Source: Stenogyne calaminthoides
Taxonomy: Eukaryota; Streptophyta; Magnoliopsida; Lamiales; Lamiaceae
DNA length: 64,000 nt
NCBI GenBank assembly: GCA_037126765.1
Contig: JBBCBC010000030.1
Span: forward strand, 4,250,478 to 4,314,477
Direction: 5' to 3'
Positions 45,501-57,043 of this stretch are shown here, one piece after another (positions within the stretch are counted from its first letter, which is position 1; the number at the start of each line of letters is the position of its first letter). The translations under genes were made by a program, and so were the position numbers. The notes under the pieces were generated by a model. That model was not told where the DNA came from. It did not search any database and was given only the letters and a program-made list of their open reading frames with translations.

Positions 45501-46058
45501 CTTCTTAAGATTTAAGTCTTGAGGTAAGAAACAAGGTAAAAGAGAACTGACGCTTTTGATTCTAATCGGATCGTAGGCAACATATTTTTGAAGTTTCTAA
45601 CTTAGAATTTTCTAAGTTTAAAATTTAAAATTATGCCCAAGCCCTTTTTTTTTCCCTCTTTTCATTATTTGTAATTTTTTTTAATTGTAATTATAAGTTG
45701 TACACTTGTATTTGTAGCATTATCAATTTAGCATGTTACTTGTAAGTTGAAACTTGTAAGTTGTAAATTGTAATTTTTGTAATGTATTAAATTATTGTTT
45801 CATGTAAATTTTTTGAGTTGTTTGTTATTTGTAATTTTGTATGTTTAATAACATAAGATTTTGCTTCATCTTCTTTAAATTTACTTCAATTTATTTATTT
45901 TATTTGTATTTTGACAAAGATTAAAAAAAAAACGGTTCCGTAACCGAACCACCGAACCGGATGGAACCGAACCGAACCGAATTAAAAGTATTTTACATTT
46001 TCGGTTCCTGCCCAACTTTTTGAACCGAACCGCACTTCAACCGCTTTGGGCAACTCTA
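42593..46058 (+). mobile_element. Full-length but decayed hAT transposon
   Basis: About 3.5 kb. The ends are inverted: TAGAGTTGCCCATCCGAACC on the left and AAGCGGTTGAAGTGCGG-side sequence ending GGGCAACTCTA on the right. Both subterminal regions are packed with CCGAACCG/CGGTTC motifs in inverted orientation, typical transposase-binding arrays. The interior carries a hAT transposase on the plus strand. No perfect 8-bp target duplication was found (TACGTAGG and CCTAACTT), so the flanks may have mutated. Confidence 0.85.
43203..45480 (+). pseudogene. hAT (Ac/Tam3-type) transposase pseudogene
   Basis: A first ATG at 43203 gives a short Ser/Gly/Arg-rich start that ends in TGA TGA at about 43254. 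The frame continues from 43255 to 44274 with a BED zinc finger (CNYC...HLLTKH), the ISRSSITREI region and a DDE-domain core (SICSDIWSDHF, MGITCHWID, TSFDNASANT). After a frameshift near 44,253, 44298-45092 continues (TRWNSTYKIL; DPRVRIDG). After more frameshifts, the C-terminal dimerisation region follows (ILKWWSRRLDAYPVLSMIAK; RAFSLNGHIL; RLTVEHLENQCLLDD), with an in-frame stop after LLDD. Other tracts are intact, so decay is moderate. Confidence 0.9.
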
Positions 46059-47236
46059 CCTAACTTAGGGCAGAACCTTTTTTTTTTTTTTTTTACGTGA
46101 CCCAACTTCATTTGAAGAAAAAAAAAATTATATTTTTTAAGTGGTTGAAAACATCATATATTTACAATTTAAAAACACTTTTTCAGAAATTAAAAATATA
46201 TAAAGAGATTATACCCTTCCTCCACTTAGTTGCAACACTCCCTTGAAAGTCTTGAGAAAATTGCATATATAGCTAAAATGTATGCATCTATACAAATACT
46301 ATTAAAGTAGATATATTATACGTACATCTAAGAAATTAGGAATAGTGTTTTTTTCATTCATTTATGATAATTGAGAGTTCCGAACTACTACTATTAACAC
46401 GACACACGAATACTTTGCAAGTAGTGCTAGGGCCTTGACAGACAGGTATGAGAATTGAGAAGCTAAGGTTGCTTTTTAGATTGAAATGACATGTCTTTAA
46501 ACAAGATCATGTCTCTCATCATACATCAACTAAATTGGTGGCTTCAATTTTTATGTAACATTTATCGAACTATTAATTGAATTTGAATTTTCTAATTAAA
46601 TGATTAATCATGTATAGGAGATAATATCTCTTATGATTATGTTCGAAAAGTTAGAGGTTGGATTAGATATTAAATCAGTTAATTAACTGTATAATTTATG
46701 TAAATTCAATTTTGGCCCAAACTAGAAGTCCAATCATGCTTTAAATGCACTAAACTCAAATTTAATGTATATCAAGCTCAGAAACTGATATTTCATCAGG
46801 CTCGAGCCATACTTTAAATATATTTGGAGTTATCCATAATGTATATCAAATCGAGCTCAAATCAACGAATCTTGAATCGAGTATTCAAACATTAGATTTA
46901 GTTGTTAATCCTAGACCAACAATGCTACAAAAAAAGAACAGAACCATCTAAGAAAACCATTGACTAACATTTGCCAAAACAACGATTATTTGTAATCCAG
47001 AATCATGCTTTATATAGCATGAGGAGTTTGCCAATATGCTAATTTACACCAAGAATGAATATACAATGACAACATTCCCCACCCATAAACATTGCTACAA
47101 CTTGATAAAAGGAAAGTCACCAAACCTCAAACTGATTCCAGGGCGGAAAAGAGTGGGAGAAGCGGCTGAAGGTCTCTCCACAACTAAATAAAATAACTCA
47201 AGAACTTTTAAAGTGATCATCAGAAAAGTTCCAGCT
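46059..47236. other. Intergenic stretch between the hAT element and LIP1
   Basis: AT-rich. The right end must include the LIP1 3' untranslated region. No exon-like sequence was recognised. Confidence 0.5.
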
Positions 47237-50002
47237 CTATGTAGAAGCTGCAGCTCGATCTTTTTCTATCATTGACTTGATGTAGAATTCACCAGCCTTG
47301 TATGAGGACCTAACCATGGGCCCTGATGCAACGTACCGGAATCCCTGCCACAAGTGATACACATCAAACTTATGCTGATGGCTTTATGCCATTGGACAAG
47401 GCTAAGATTGTCATTTCTGAATGTATAACCAGAAAGCTATAGATGGATCTTTGTATTAACTTAGCTCTAAGCATGAACAAAATTGTTGGTAACAAATTTT
47501 TTAAATCAAATTGGTTGCTATTAACATGTGTTGATAGATAACATTCATTAGCAACTGCGAAATTCAGGTTATTGTTCTGATAAGCAGAGAAATACATCTA
47601 TAGAGTTTCTATCAGTTTACACCAACTAATTTAGGGTGGATCCAATATGAATCCTCTTTCTTTCCACTATATCAATTTCAGTCCTAGGGTGTCCAATTTT
47701 AGTCTTTATTGCGGGAAAATTCAAAATCGACTGAAAATCGCTTATGTCTAGCCGTCTAGGAATAAAATTGATAAAAGTAGCATGAAAAATGATTTATATT
47801 TGATCCACCCTAGGTTACGGGACGTAAATTGATATTAACTCTATATTTATACAGTTTTAGCAAATAACCAAAATGATCTTATGTGTATCCAAATAAAATG
47901 CTGTGAGCTAAAGGTCCAGAAGAAGTCCATGCAGAAAGGCAAGCATCAACAACAATGTGACATACAACTACTATTTTGTCCTAATGAAACTATGCTACTC
48001 CCTCCGTCCCGGAAGACTCTGCGCCAACTTTTCGGCGCAGAGATTAAGAAAAGTTGTTTTATGGGGGGTAGTAAGTGTGTGTTGTAAGGTTATAAGTGGA
48101 GAAGAGTGTGTCCAAAAATGGGTGTGCAAAGTCTTATGGGACAGACCAAAAAGGAAAGTGTGCTAAGTCTTCTGGGACGGAGGGAGTACATCACAAGCCA
48201 TTCTCCAAGAAGTGATTGCAGTTGAATTTTAAACGTTTCTTAAAAGCTTCAAGTAAGTAACGACAAGGGAACTGAAGGGCAGTGATACAAAACTGCTTGT
48301 TACCATTATTGTTATCATGCGAAAGTAAACTTTCCAATGAAATATAAAGAAAGAGAAACAAACCATTTCCATGCCAAGAACTTGATACTTATCAAAAGCC
48401 TCAGGAGTTATATATTCTGATACTGGCATGTGCCTCTTCGATGGTCGCATGTACTGACCAAATGTCATGACATCAACACCAGCCGCCCTCACTTTCTCCA
48501 TAGTTTTCAGAACCTGGTCAGGTGTTTCTCCACATCCCAACATAATTGAAGTTTTGGTTAGTGTTCCTGGTGGCGCGTAGTCTTTTGCCATCATCAGAAC
48601 ATCCAGGGATTGTTTAAAATTAGCACGGTGATCACGAACTGCATTTTGAAGCTCCTCTACAGTTTCAATGTTGTGAGCAAATACATCTAAACCAGATTTG
48701 GCAACTTTCTCTACACAGCCAGAGTCTCCTCGGAAATCAGGAACTGCAATGCAGTCAAGAAGAAAGCAGTTTAAACTAAATATTTTATAGACGCATTTTT
48801 TACACTAATTTACCATGATACACTGGGGTACTGAGTTTGTAATCTTTCAAGCCCATTTTTTGTACTGATTTAAAATCTTTAGGAAAACTGAAGACTTACC
48901 CAATGCTTCTATAAGCATAGTTGGCTTCAGGATCTTCAACTTCTGCACTGTCTCAGTAAAATGACCACTTCCTTGATCAGGTAAATCATCCCGATCAACA
49001 CTTGTAATCACTACGTACTCTAAACCCCATGAGGCTATTGCCTCAGCCACATTTGTGGGCTCGTTAGGGTCAGGAGGAGGTGGAGTGTGTGATGTCTTTA
49101 CATTACAAAATCTGAAGATTGAAGGAGAAGACCAATCAAAATCGCGATTTGATTCTCAAAAATCTTTAACAATTCAATGCCTCGCATTAAGGACCAACTC
49201 AGTACTAACACTAAAGAGTCATTAAAAAGACTAGTTCATTTTTCAGATTAACATCTTTAACACGAGACCTCTTTCCACCATAGAATTTGGTTTAAATGCC
49301 ATGAAGAACTAAAGCTATTTTCACCACATGAGAATCATAAAAGGCATTATAAGCATCTAACTTTCCAATGCAACATTTTCACCAAAACTAGAGAGCCAAG
49401 AATTTTTCATTTAACTTCCTAATGCAACATATGTCACCAAAACAACCCACTACCACAACCTAAGCATCTCACAACATATATCAACACCCATGGCAATCGA
49501 CACTAAGGCATTATAATCAAAACGAAAAAACGAGCTCAAATTCATTCACAACCTGCAGCCACGAGTACAAGTATCACCAAGAATCATAATAGTGGCAGTA
49601 GCAGTCCCCGTTTCACCACCGGACCAACACTCCCCCAAATTAGGGCACTTAGCTTCCTCACAAACAGTATGCAATTTCAATTCCCTCAGTTTTTTTTTAA
49701 TATGAGTGTACTTCTCCCCGTCCGGGGATCGATTCCCTCATCCATTTAGGCTTCGGCAATGGCTTCTTCTTCGTGCCCACCTCCACGGAGTAACTCTGCT
49801 CCGATTGGAGCCTGGTGAAATCGCCCAACGTCGGCGATTCATCCGCGAGCCTGCGACGCAATCCGTCGAGTGTCGGCGGGTAATTCTGGAAATCGGATTG
49901 CGGCGGAGACGGCGTCGTTGTGGTGGAGAAGAATTGAGCGAATCGAGGGAGGGCAGAAATGGAGGATTTGGATTTTAGGGATCGAATGGCGATGGAATTC
50001 AT
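47237..50002 (-). CDS. LIP1: Lipoyl synthase, mitochondrial (LIP1), four exons, apparent frameshift
   Basis: Radical-SAM enzyme that inserts two sulfurs into octanoyl groups to make lipoyl-protein (for pyruvate dehydrogenase and glycine cleavage). Exons: 50002-49553, 49111-48900, 48743-48364, 47344-47237. The N-terminus (MNSIAIRSLKSKSSISALPR, then Thr/Ser/Pro-rich) fits a mitochondrial targeting peptide, as in Arabidopsis LIP1 rather than the plastid LIP1P. Landmarks are the auxiliary cluster CEEAKCPNLGEC, the radical-SAM motif CTRGCRFC, GSGHFTETV, MLGCGETPDQV, RPSKRHMPVSEY and the C-terminal RSSYKAG. The exons total 1150 bases: one base too many. At about 49730 the frame changes between ...RESIPG and GEKYTHIKKKL, an extra C in GGACGGGG. 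Without it the protein would be 382 residues, a normal length. This is either an assembly error or a broken allele. Confidence 0.93.
47998..48186. mobile_element. Stowaway MITE in LIP1 intron 3
   Basis: Ends CTCCCTCCGTCCCGGAAGAC and GTCTTCTGGGACGGAGGGAG are near-perfect inverted repeats, flanked by TA. 189 bp. The high end identity suggests a fairly young copy. Confidence 0.9.
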
Positions 50003-50700
50003 TTTCCTCCCAATTCACTGTTTTTTTTTCCCCTTTTTTTCTGAATTTCTGGAAATTTATATTTTTGTTTTGGGTTTGGGGGTGGGACGGGGTGGTTGAA
50101 CTTGGAAGTTGATTGTGATTGGCTACTCTATTTTTCCATCTCTTTTTCCACTTTCTTTAGATATTATTTAACTTAGCATATGTAATTAAACAATAAAAAA
50201 TTTAAATATATATTTTATAACTATGGTCATATTTTATAAATTTTGTCATTCTCATACATTTAAATTTAAGCGCATCGAAAGTGTTGGAGAAAAATGAGAG
50301 AATTAAAAAATTTTAAATATTTAATTAAATTAATAATTTAAAAAAAAACAATTTATTTGAATCATTTTTGACCTGTTCAACCCGAATCCCAAATTATATG
50401 TGTTTTCCATATTGATCGATAGTTTTGAACCTATTCAAGATAAAACATTCGCTCTATATTTTCTACCTCTTTTTCCATTTCTTTAGATATTATTTAACTT
50501 AGCATATAATAACAAATTCTTGTATATAATTTTAAAATCACATATTTATTAAAAAATACAATTTATTATAAATATAATATTATCTTTCCATATTTGGCTC
50601 TTTCTGTAAGTGTCTTCAATATAACAAATTATAAATTTTAAAATCTAGTATATATACAACGCTTACATCGTATTCAATTAGTATATATCGTTTACATCGT
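50003..50700. other. LIP1 upstream region and AT-rich stretch
   Basis: The LIP1 leader and promoter should lie just right of 50002. Beyond about 50150 the sequence is AT-rich, with two similar blocks (CTTTAGATATTATTTAACTT near 50153 and 50481). Confidence 0.45.
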
Positions 50701-50880
50701 ACAATTGGAGTGTAATTTTGAATAAAATTAGTTATTTCAATAAATAATATATCAATTATTTTTATTGAATAATATTAATTATTATAATTTAATAATATTA
50801 ATTAGTTAGTGAATATTAGATTTAGCTGAACAATATTAATTGTTTACTGAATATTATTATGTAAACTAAACTATTTCGAG
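50701..50880 (+). repeat. Degenerate TATTAGTT-type repeat
   Basis: Units such as AAATTAGTTATTTCAATAAA and AATATTAATTATT recur in the style of the 5230, 10655 and 59020 blocks, but diverged. Confidence 0.45.
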
Positions 50881-52404
50881 AATCTTATCATGTGTTTTGG
50901 AGAAAGGTTGATGTGTGAATAATTTATTTTATTATTTGCTGTTGTGAAGCCCAGTTGATGTTATTTTTTACATATGAGAATTTTTGGGACATACAAAGGC
51001 CCAATGTGTAAATAGGCCCGGCCCGTACTCAATTAAATAATTTTGCATCAAGTTTTCTTTCAACTTATTGTATATTATTTTCTTTCCATTATTCATATCC
51101 ACAGCTATTTTAATTTTATATACTAGTATCTTTTAATTAATGTTATGTTGGACCACAATAAATAAAAATATTATAATTCTATCGTATATACTAATTATCA
51201 ACAATTCAATATAGAGCTCAAATATAAGGACATTTATTGAACATGCCAATACAAACTACTTATATTAATAATAAATTAAATATTGAGTTTCATAGCATGA
51301 AAATCATTTATCTTTTAAAATTTAAAGTGGACCTGGCGCAAAATTATGTTATCTTTCATTTAATAAATAGAAATTACTGGACCAAACAGCTAGATTTGTG
51401 GATAAGAATAATTGATGACCACGATATTAAAAAATACATTAATGTTTGAATAATAAAAAAGACAAACAAGATTTGCATGAGAAGCAACTTAAATTTGCTA
51501 GCGTGGAATAGTCATCCCAATCTGCCCACTTGGTCACTATAATTTTATAACACCGACATTATATTATATATCAAAAAATAAAACATTAATCTTTATAATA
51601 AATCATTAAAATCACAAAGGAGTTCTTAAAAACTCGATGCCTTATTAGATTAATATATTATTTACCAATAAAAATGTACACATATGCATACGTATGTAGA
51701 TGTGTATTATCAGTGTATATGAATTATTGAATTATCAGTGTATATGAATTATCAGTGTATGTAGATGTACACATATGCATACGTATGTAGATGTGTATTA
51801 TCAGCGTATATGTAGATGTGTATTATCAATCAATAAAAAATTATCGTATTGAATAAAGCTCTTAAAGGAAAATTATAATAATAATAATAAAAGAAAATGG
51901 GCTCCACTATATCTCACCTAATACAGTCACACACGTGAAGTATTATGCCGATTTGTGATTTTGATTGGTAATTGCCTCGTTAGCGATGTCTTGTCTGTGT
52001 ACAAAGGGGGGCCTCTTTTCCATTTGCCTTAATGGATAAAGACAATGTTTTTTTTTTTTGAAAGGCAATCAAAAATAAATGTGAACATCATTTTAGCCAA
52101 GGATTTATTTGGTCCAATGGGACACATTGAGCTTATATGTATGTATACACTATATGTAATTTGGTAAATTACATAATATTTTCAAATTACCAACATAAAA
52201 TACTTGTTTGTCTAATTATGAAATTTAAATTCATTTCATTTATCATGTTTCCTTCCATGCATAAAATATCGAACTCAGTTAAATAGATCTTTTGGTTGGT
52301 GAACGAGATATTTGAAAGTTATTCAAACAATAAAATTCTTTTAATAATTTGGATAAATCTTGTTTAAAAAAAAAAGGATAAATCTCAAACATCATCAGGG
52401 GCGG
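50881..52404. other. AT-rich non-coding stretch
   Basis: No gene seen, apart from the minisatellite at 51669-51832. The plus-strand frame at 51237-51449 has no recognisable features. Confidence 0.45.
51669..51832 (+). repeat. GTATATGAATTATCAG / GCATACGTATGTAGATG minisatellite
   Basis: Two copies of ACACATATGCATACGTATGT followed by AGATGTGTATTATCAG, with several TATCAGTGTATATGAATTAT units between them. Clear tandem and interspersed duplication over about 160 bp. Confidence 0.85.
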
Positions 52405-53095
52405 ACGCAGGTCCTGCTTCTTATAGAAGCCTTGTTGGAAAAATGTTGTATTTAACAATAACAAGGCATGATCTTGCTTATTCTATTCAGACCCTGACAC
52501 AATATATGAATAATCCATTGGAGAGCCATCTAGCTGCTGCTCACAAATTACTCAGATACATAAAAGCAACTCCAGGCTTAGGTATTTTTTATCCCACTAA
52601 CATCTCTTTCAAGTTGCAGGCTTTTTGTGATTCAGATTGGGCTAGGTGTCCACAAACAAGAAGAAGTGTCACTGGTTATGTCATTTACTGGGGTCATTCT
52701 CTGATATCCTGGAAATCCAAGAAGCAACCAACTGTTAGCAAGAGTTCAGCTGAAACAGAGTACATATCAATGGGATACACAACAACAAAACTTCAATGGA
52801 TCACCCATATTCTTCAAGACTTGCAAGTTCCTTTTACACAGCCAGCTCTCCTATACACAGACAACAAGGCTGCTTACTCCATAGCCCACAATCTTGTTCT
52901 ACATGAGAAAACAAAACACATACATATAGATTTTCACTACACAGAGAGAAGATAAAATAAGGCTTAATAAAGATCATTCAAGTGCCTACCATTGCTAATC
53001 TTGCAGACAAAATGACAAAGCCATTATCACCAACACCATTTCAAGGCTTCAAAGACAAAATGGGAATGGTTGATATACATTCACATTTTTAGGGG
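52405..53095 (+). pseudogene. Ty1/copia retrotransposon fragment (reverse transcriptase end and RNase H)
   Basis: The fragment enters mid-gene (YRSLVGKMLYLTITRHDLAY) and continues through the copia RNase H region (FCDSDWARCPQTRRSVTGY; SWKSKKQPTVSKSSAETEY; YTDNKAA), then HEKTKHIHIDFHYTERR and a stop at 52953. After a frame break, PTIANLADKMTKPL follows. It ends at a polypurine tract (TTAGGGGGGTAAC, about 53089), where a 3' LTR would begin. It is 5'-truncated, with no protease, integrase or left LTR, so it is inactive. Confidence 0.9.
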
Positions 53096-53420
53096 GGTAA
53101 CAAGATCAAATAAAGTATTTTATTTGATTTTTTGTATTCAGTATTAGTTGTAACAAACAAAGGTATTAGTGACACTGAGATACAATATCAGTAGACTAGA
53201 AGGAAAGTCAAACAGGTTTTATTAATTTAAGTCAGTCAAACTTCTTTATTGACTAACTTACACTTATGTTAGTTAGATAGCAGATAGGTTTACTTTCCCC
53301 CTTTATAAATTAGTTTCATTCTTTTCTGTATTCTTCAACTTTCGATTAATTAAAATACTTTTCAGTTTTCTTTTCCTCTCAATGAAGTTTTGTGGAATTA
53401 TCATCTATTATTTTAGTGGA
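53096..53420 (+). repeat. Possible 3' LTR remnant of the copia fragment
   Basis: Directly follows the polypurine tract. It contains a TATA-like CTTTATAAATTAG and an A-rich region before ATTCTTCAACTTTCG. The right end and the second LTR were not found, so the extent is a guess. Confidence 0.35.
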
Positions 53421-55254
53421 ACTTTATTTCATATATGAAACTGTCTCACATATAATTTTAAAATTAATTGAGGATTCACAAATATATATTTTCGGAGTAT
53501 ATACCAATGCAATAAATTACTAAATAAAACAAATAAATTTGTTCGATGTAAAAAAAAAATCATTACCTACTACTAGATTTTATTACAGCCCGTCAAAAAA
53601 AAAAAGATTTTATTACAGCCAATGAAGGACAATAAAAAAATTAAGGTAAATATTGTTCGCACACAGAAATGCACATCCACATGCAATGACCCTACAAGAA
53701 TCAATTCCATTTAGAAAACTTCATCAACTTTGTCTCCGTTTAGATTTAGATGGATTGAATTTTCCTTTTTCCTGCACAAAATATTCCATCAACGTAGTTT
53801 CTCCATTTTAGAACATTTGAGAGAATTATTCGACCAAGGGATCATGATCAATGATGTTTTCTATTTAATTAAAGATCAACTATTCAAAATAAAAATCACA
53901 AATATTTTTATGCTGCAAAGTGCAATTTTAATATATTTTCAAATAATATTAACATCGTCTATGTTCATTGAATAATATTAATCGTGCATTAATTACACAA
54001 CTAATGCATCAAAATATCACCCAATAAGAATCATTAGCAACAAATCAATATTATCTGCTTCACCGTTTTTTTTTTTTTTTGTGTAAATATAAAAATAATT
54101 ATAAAAGTTGAGAATGTTTCCCAAAAAGAGTATGAAGATCTTCTTCCTTTGCCTTTAGGAATATATTCGGATTATTTGTTGCTTTGGTATTATAATTCAT
54201 AGGAGTATTATATTTTTAAAAAAAAATTGTACTATAAAAGAATAAAAAACGCCAGTTTATATATTTGATGTCTACTAATAATTTATACTCCGACATAGAC
54301 TTTTTGCTGCCAGTTAATTTTATATAGTTTTTACACTTGTGTTGATATTATAAGTTCGATGGATGATAGATCAATGTATAATAATTTAAATGAAAGTGAT
54401 TTCTACGAATTAGAAGCTAAGACCAATTAGATGCAATATAAGTGGGATAATTCCTAGAAAGACAATAGAACAAAGTTTAATGTCTAATTTCTTTGACTTA
54501 AAATAAAATGGCCCACTTATTCTGGGTATTTCTGGGACTGGAAATTACCATTTAATTCAGTCCCATCTTGTAGTAAATACTCGCAAGAGTACAGATTTTA
54601 TTTCTATTTATTATAAGTATTATTATATTTTGTGTGAAATTGATTTTTTTTTTTTTACATAAAACCACCAAAATTAATAAAATCCCATTATTTGTTTCTT
54701 TCTTGTTAATGAAAAATCAACTGTCATTATTTGAGTATACCATCTAAATTGAATTCAGTATTGGCAATTTATATGAGAAAAAAATATATAAATAAATGAA
54801 CTCAATCAAAATAAAAACTTAAAAAGTTTACCTACCAATTTCAATACAATTGAAAATGAATTATTCATCCCGTAATGACTATTGACATTCATGTCTATTT
54901 TAATTTAAAATAGTCCATAGCGGGTATAACACTTACAGATTTGCTATAATTGAAAAAATAGGTCACTTTCTGAGTTTTTTTTTTTTTTGTTCGTAATATG
55001 AAAGAGCAATCATAATAAAACTATATCAAAGTCTTAATTATACTATTGTGAACTACATTTTTACTATTATGAACAAACATTCACCGCATGAGACATAAAA
55101 AAATAAATTAGAAAAATATGCCGAGTATATCTAGGACAATTAATAAGCTAAGTTTGATATGTATTCTGGTATATTGTACATTTATAGTGACTTTTAAAAT
55201 AATATAACTTATTATATTAAAATATATAATTTATTTATAATAATATATGTAATT
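53421..55254. other. AT-rich non-coding stretch
   Basis: No exon-like sequence. Poly-T runs near 54067 and 54645, and a short duplication (GATTTTATTACAGCC at 53575 and 53607). Confidence 0.45.
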
Positions 55255-55350
55255 ATTTTTTCATATTAATAGTTGTACAGTTCAATGTAAATAAATTGTG
55301 TCTTTCAGTATAATAAATTTAATGGTTCTAAAATTCACTATTAGTGCACG
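55255..55350. mobile_element. Decayed copy of the GTGCAC foldback family
   Basis: AATGTAAATAAATTGTGTCT, TTCAGTATAATAAAT and GTTCTAAAATTCACTA match, with changes, the right arm of the elements at 28975 and 62560. Confidence 0.5.
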
Positions 55351-55381
55351 ATACATCAGAAGTGACTCCAATTAATAAATA

Positions 55382-55607
55382 TTCCCTCCGTCTCTTATCA
55401 ATTTGCACCCTTAAAATCACACACATATTAAGAAAAGTAACTTTTTGGGGTTTTGTTGATTTTTCAAAGGGAATGAAGGGTAGAGATTGTGAGGTGGAGA
55501 TATTGAGGGTGAAGATTGTGAGATTTTTTGCCATTTTAAGGGGTGCAAATTGATAAGGGACGTACCAAAAGAAAAATGTACAAATTGCTGCTAAGGATCG
55601 GAGGGAG
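55382..55607. mobile_element. Stowaway MITE
   Basis: Left end TTCCCTCCGTCTCTTATCAA, right end with GATAAGGGACGTACC and CGGAGGGAG, flanked by TA. The short frames on both strands at 55328-55553 lie in this element and are not genes. Confidence 0.8.
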
Positions 55608-57043
55608 TACTACTATGCCACTTGGACTTTTTATGAAGGACAATAATGTCATATTACACGGCGTGAACACAAAGAAAATTTAATTTAATTAAAAAGAAAT
55701 TGGATGGAATTAAAAATTGCATAAAAGTATAATTTTTCAAAACAATAAAATAAAAGAAAAAGCTGCAACCACAGAAAATCACAGCATATGGGTCTTCGCG
55801 TAGGCACTAGGCACTCCACAGCGAAATCCCGATTTTACCCCCAACCTCCAAAATTAACAACAGTGGCGGCTATTTTTAACTTAATATTTGCAATAAAATC
55901 CCAAAATACAAGACCACTAACCCCCACGCGCCGCCCATTCGCCGGAGTTTCAGTCGCTCCATAAATAGCCGTTAAAAGGTAACTGACAGAATCTTTAATC
56001 CGTCACTAGCGAGAGTACACCCCACGCTCCGGCTAACGCGCGTGGGTAAGAAGATTTTACCGCAGTTCGAAAGCAGATATCCATATTTGATATTTCCACC
56101 GACTCAGTCGTATTCCCACCGTCCCAAAAAAAATTTAGCACACTTACTTTTTGACTCGTATTTTTATATGCGAGTTGTTTATTAGTATTTGAAATAATAA
56201 AGTGATTTTTAAGGTGGGGTATGATGATAGATTTATCCTTCCTATCATAATACGCATTTTTAAAATTACTTTATTATTTTAAATAAGAAATAAAAATTCG
56301 CCATAAAAAATACGAAATAAAATAAGAATCGCTTGAGAAGCCTTTTCTAAGAGGAGTATATGTTTTGCTGCTGCTTTTTTTTCTTTAGAGAGAGAAAGTG
56401 CGGAGAGTTTTCATACGTTTTCTCTTTCTTGAACTTTATACAATTTTTTTAGCTTTTTTTTGCTCATTTCCAGCTAATGCAAAAGGGGCCTTGCCTTTTT
56501 GTTATTCTCTCTCTTGATTTGCACTCAAAATTGCATCTTTTCTTGTGTGAGTGACGGGCTTGTGCAGTTTCTTTAATTACTGGTACTTAATCTTCATTGA
56601 TGGCTACATGCAGTAAAATTTAGGACCTTTGGTAGATGTATTAGCTTGTTGATTTTGCTTGACCACCATTAAATTGATTGCTTTTTTGGGGAGGCAATTG
56701 GTCATGAATGCTGTTTCCATTCATCATTTTCCCATGATTCATGTTGACGTTTGGTATCTCATTATTTTCTTCTTCATCTTCTTTAATTACTAGAAAACTG
56801 TGGATGTTCTGTTTTTCCTTTTTATTTATTGTTTTTTGCAAGAATTTTGTATACTTGGGCATTTACTGTTTAATTTTGGGAAGCTACATTTATATACTGA
56901 ATTAGTGGTTTAAGAGAGATCAATCTTGATTTTGAGTTTTGTTTCCCACTTTTTGCAGATTGGGGGGTGTTTTATGTATTGGTTATGCAGAGTGTTTATT
57001 CTGAGAAAGAGTAGATTGAAGAAGAGGGTTGTGTTTTGGACCA
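55608..57043 (+). promoter_or_regulatory. Upstream region and leader of the SRF gene
   Basis: A TATA-like CCATAAATAGCC lies at about 55960. Downstream is CT/T-rich leader-like sequence, and a TTTTTTGCAG at about 56950-56959 could end a leader intron. A diverged Stowaway (TTCCCACCGTCCC ... GAGGAGTA, about 56114-56358) may be present. No coding exon was recognised. Confidence 0.4.

Noticed and set aside
42585..46066. Exact 8-bp target duplication for the hAT transposon
   Set aside because: The flanks TACGTAGG and CCTAACTT do not match in direct orientation. Some similarity is inverted and only lengthens the terminal repeat.
51669..51832. CRISPR-like array
   Set aside because: Repeats and spacers are not regular, the units overlap and vary, and the host is a plant. 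It is a minisatellite.
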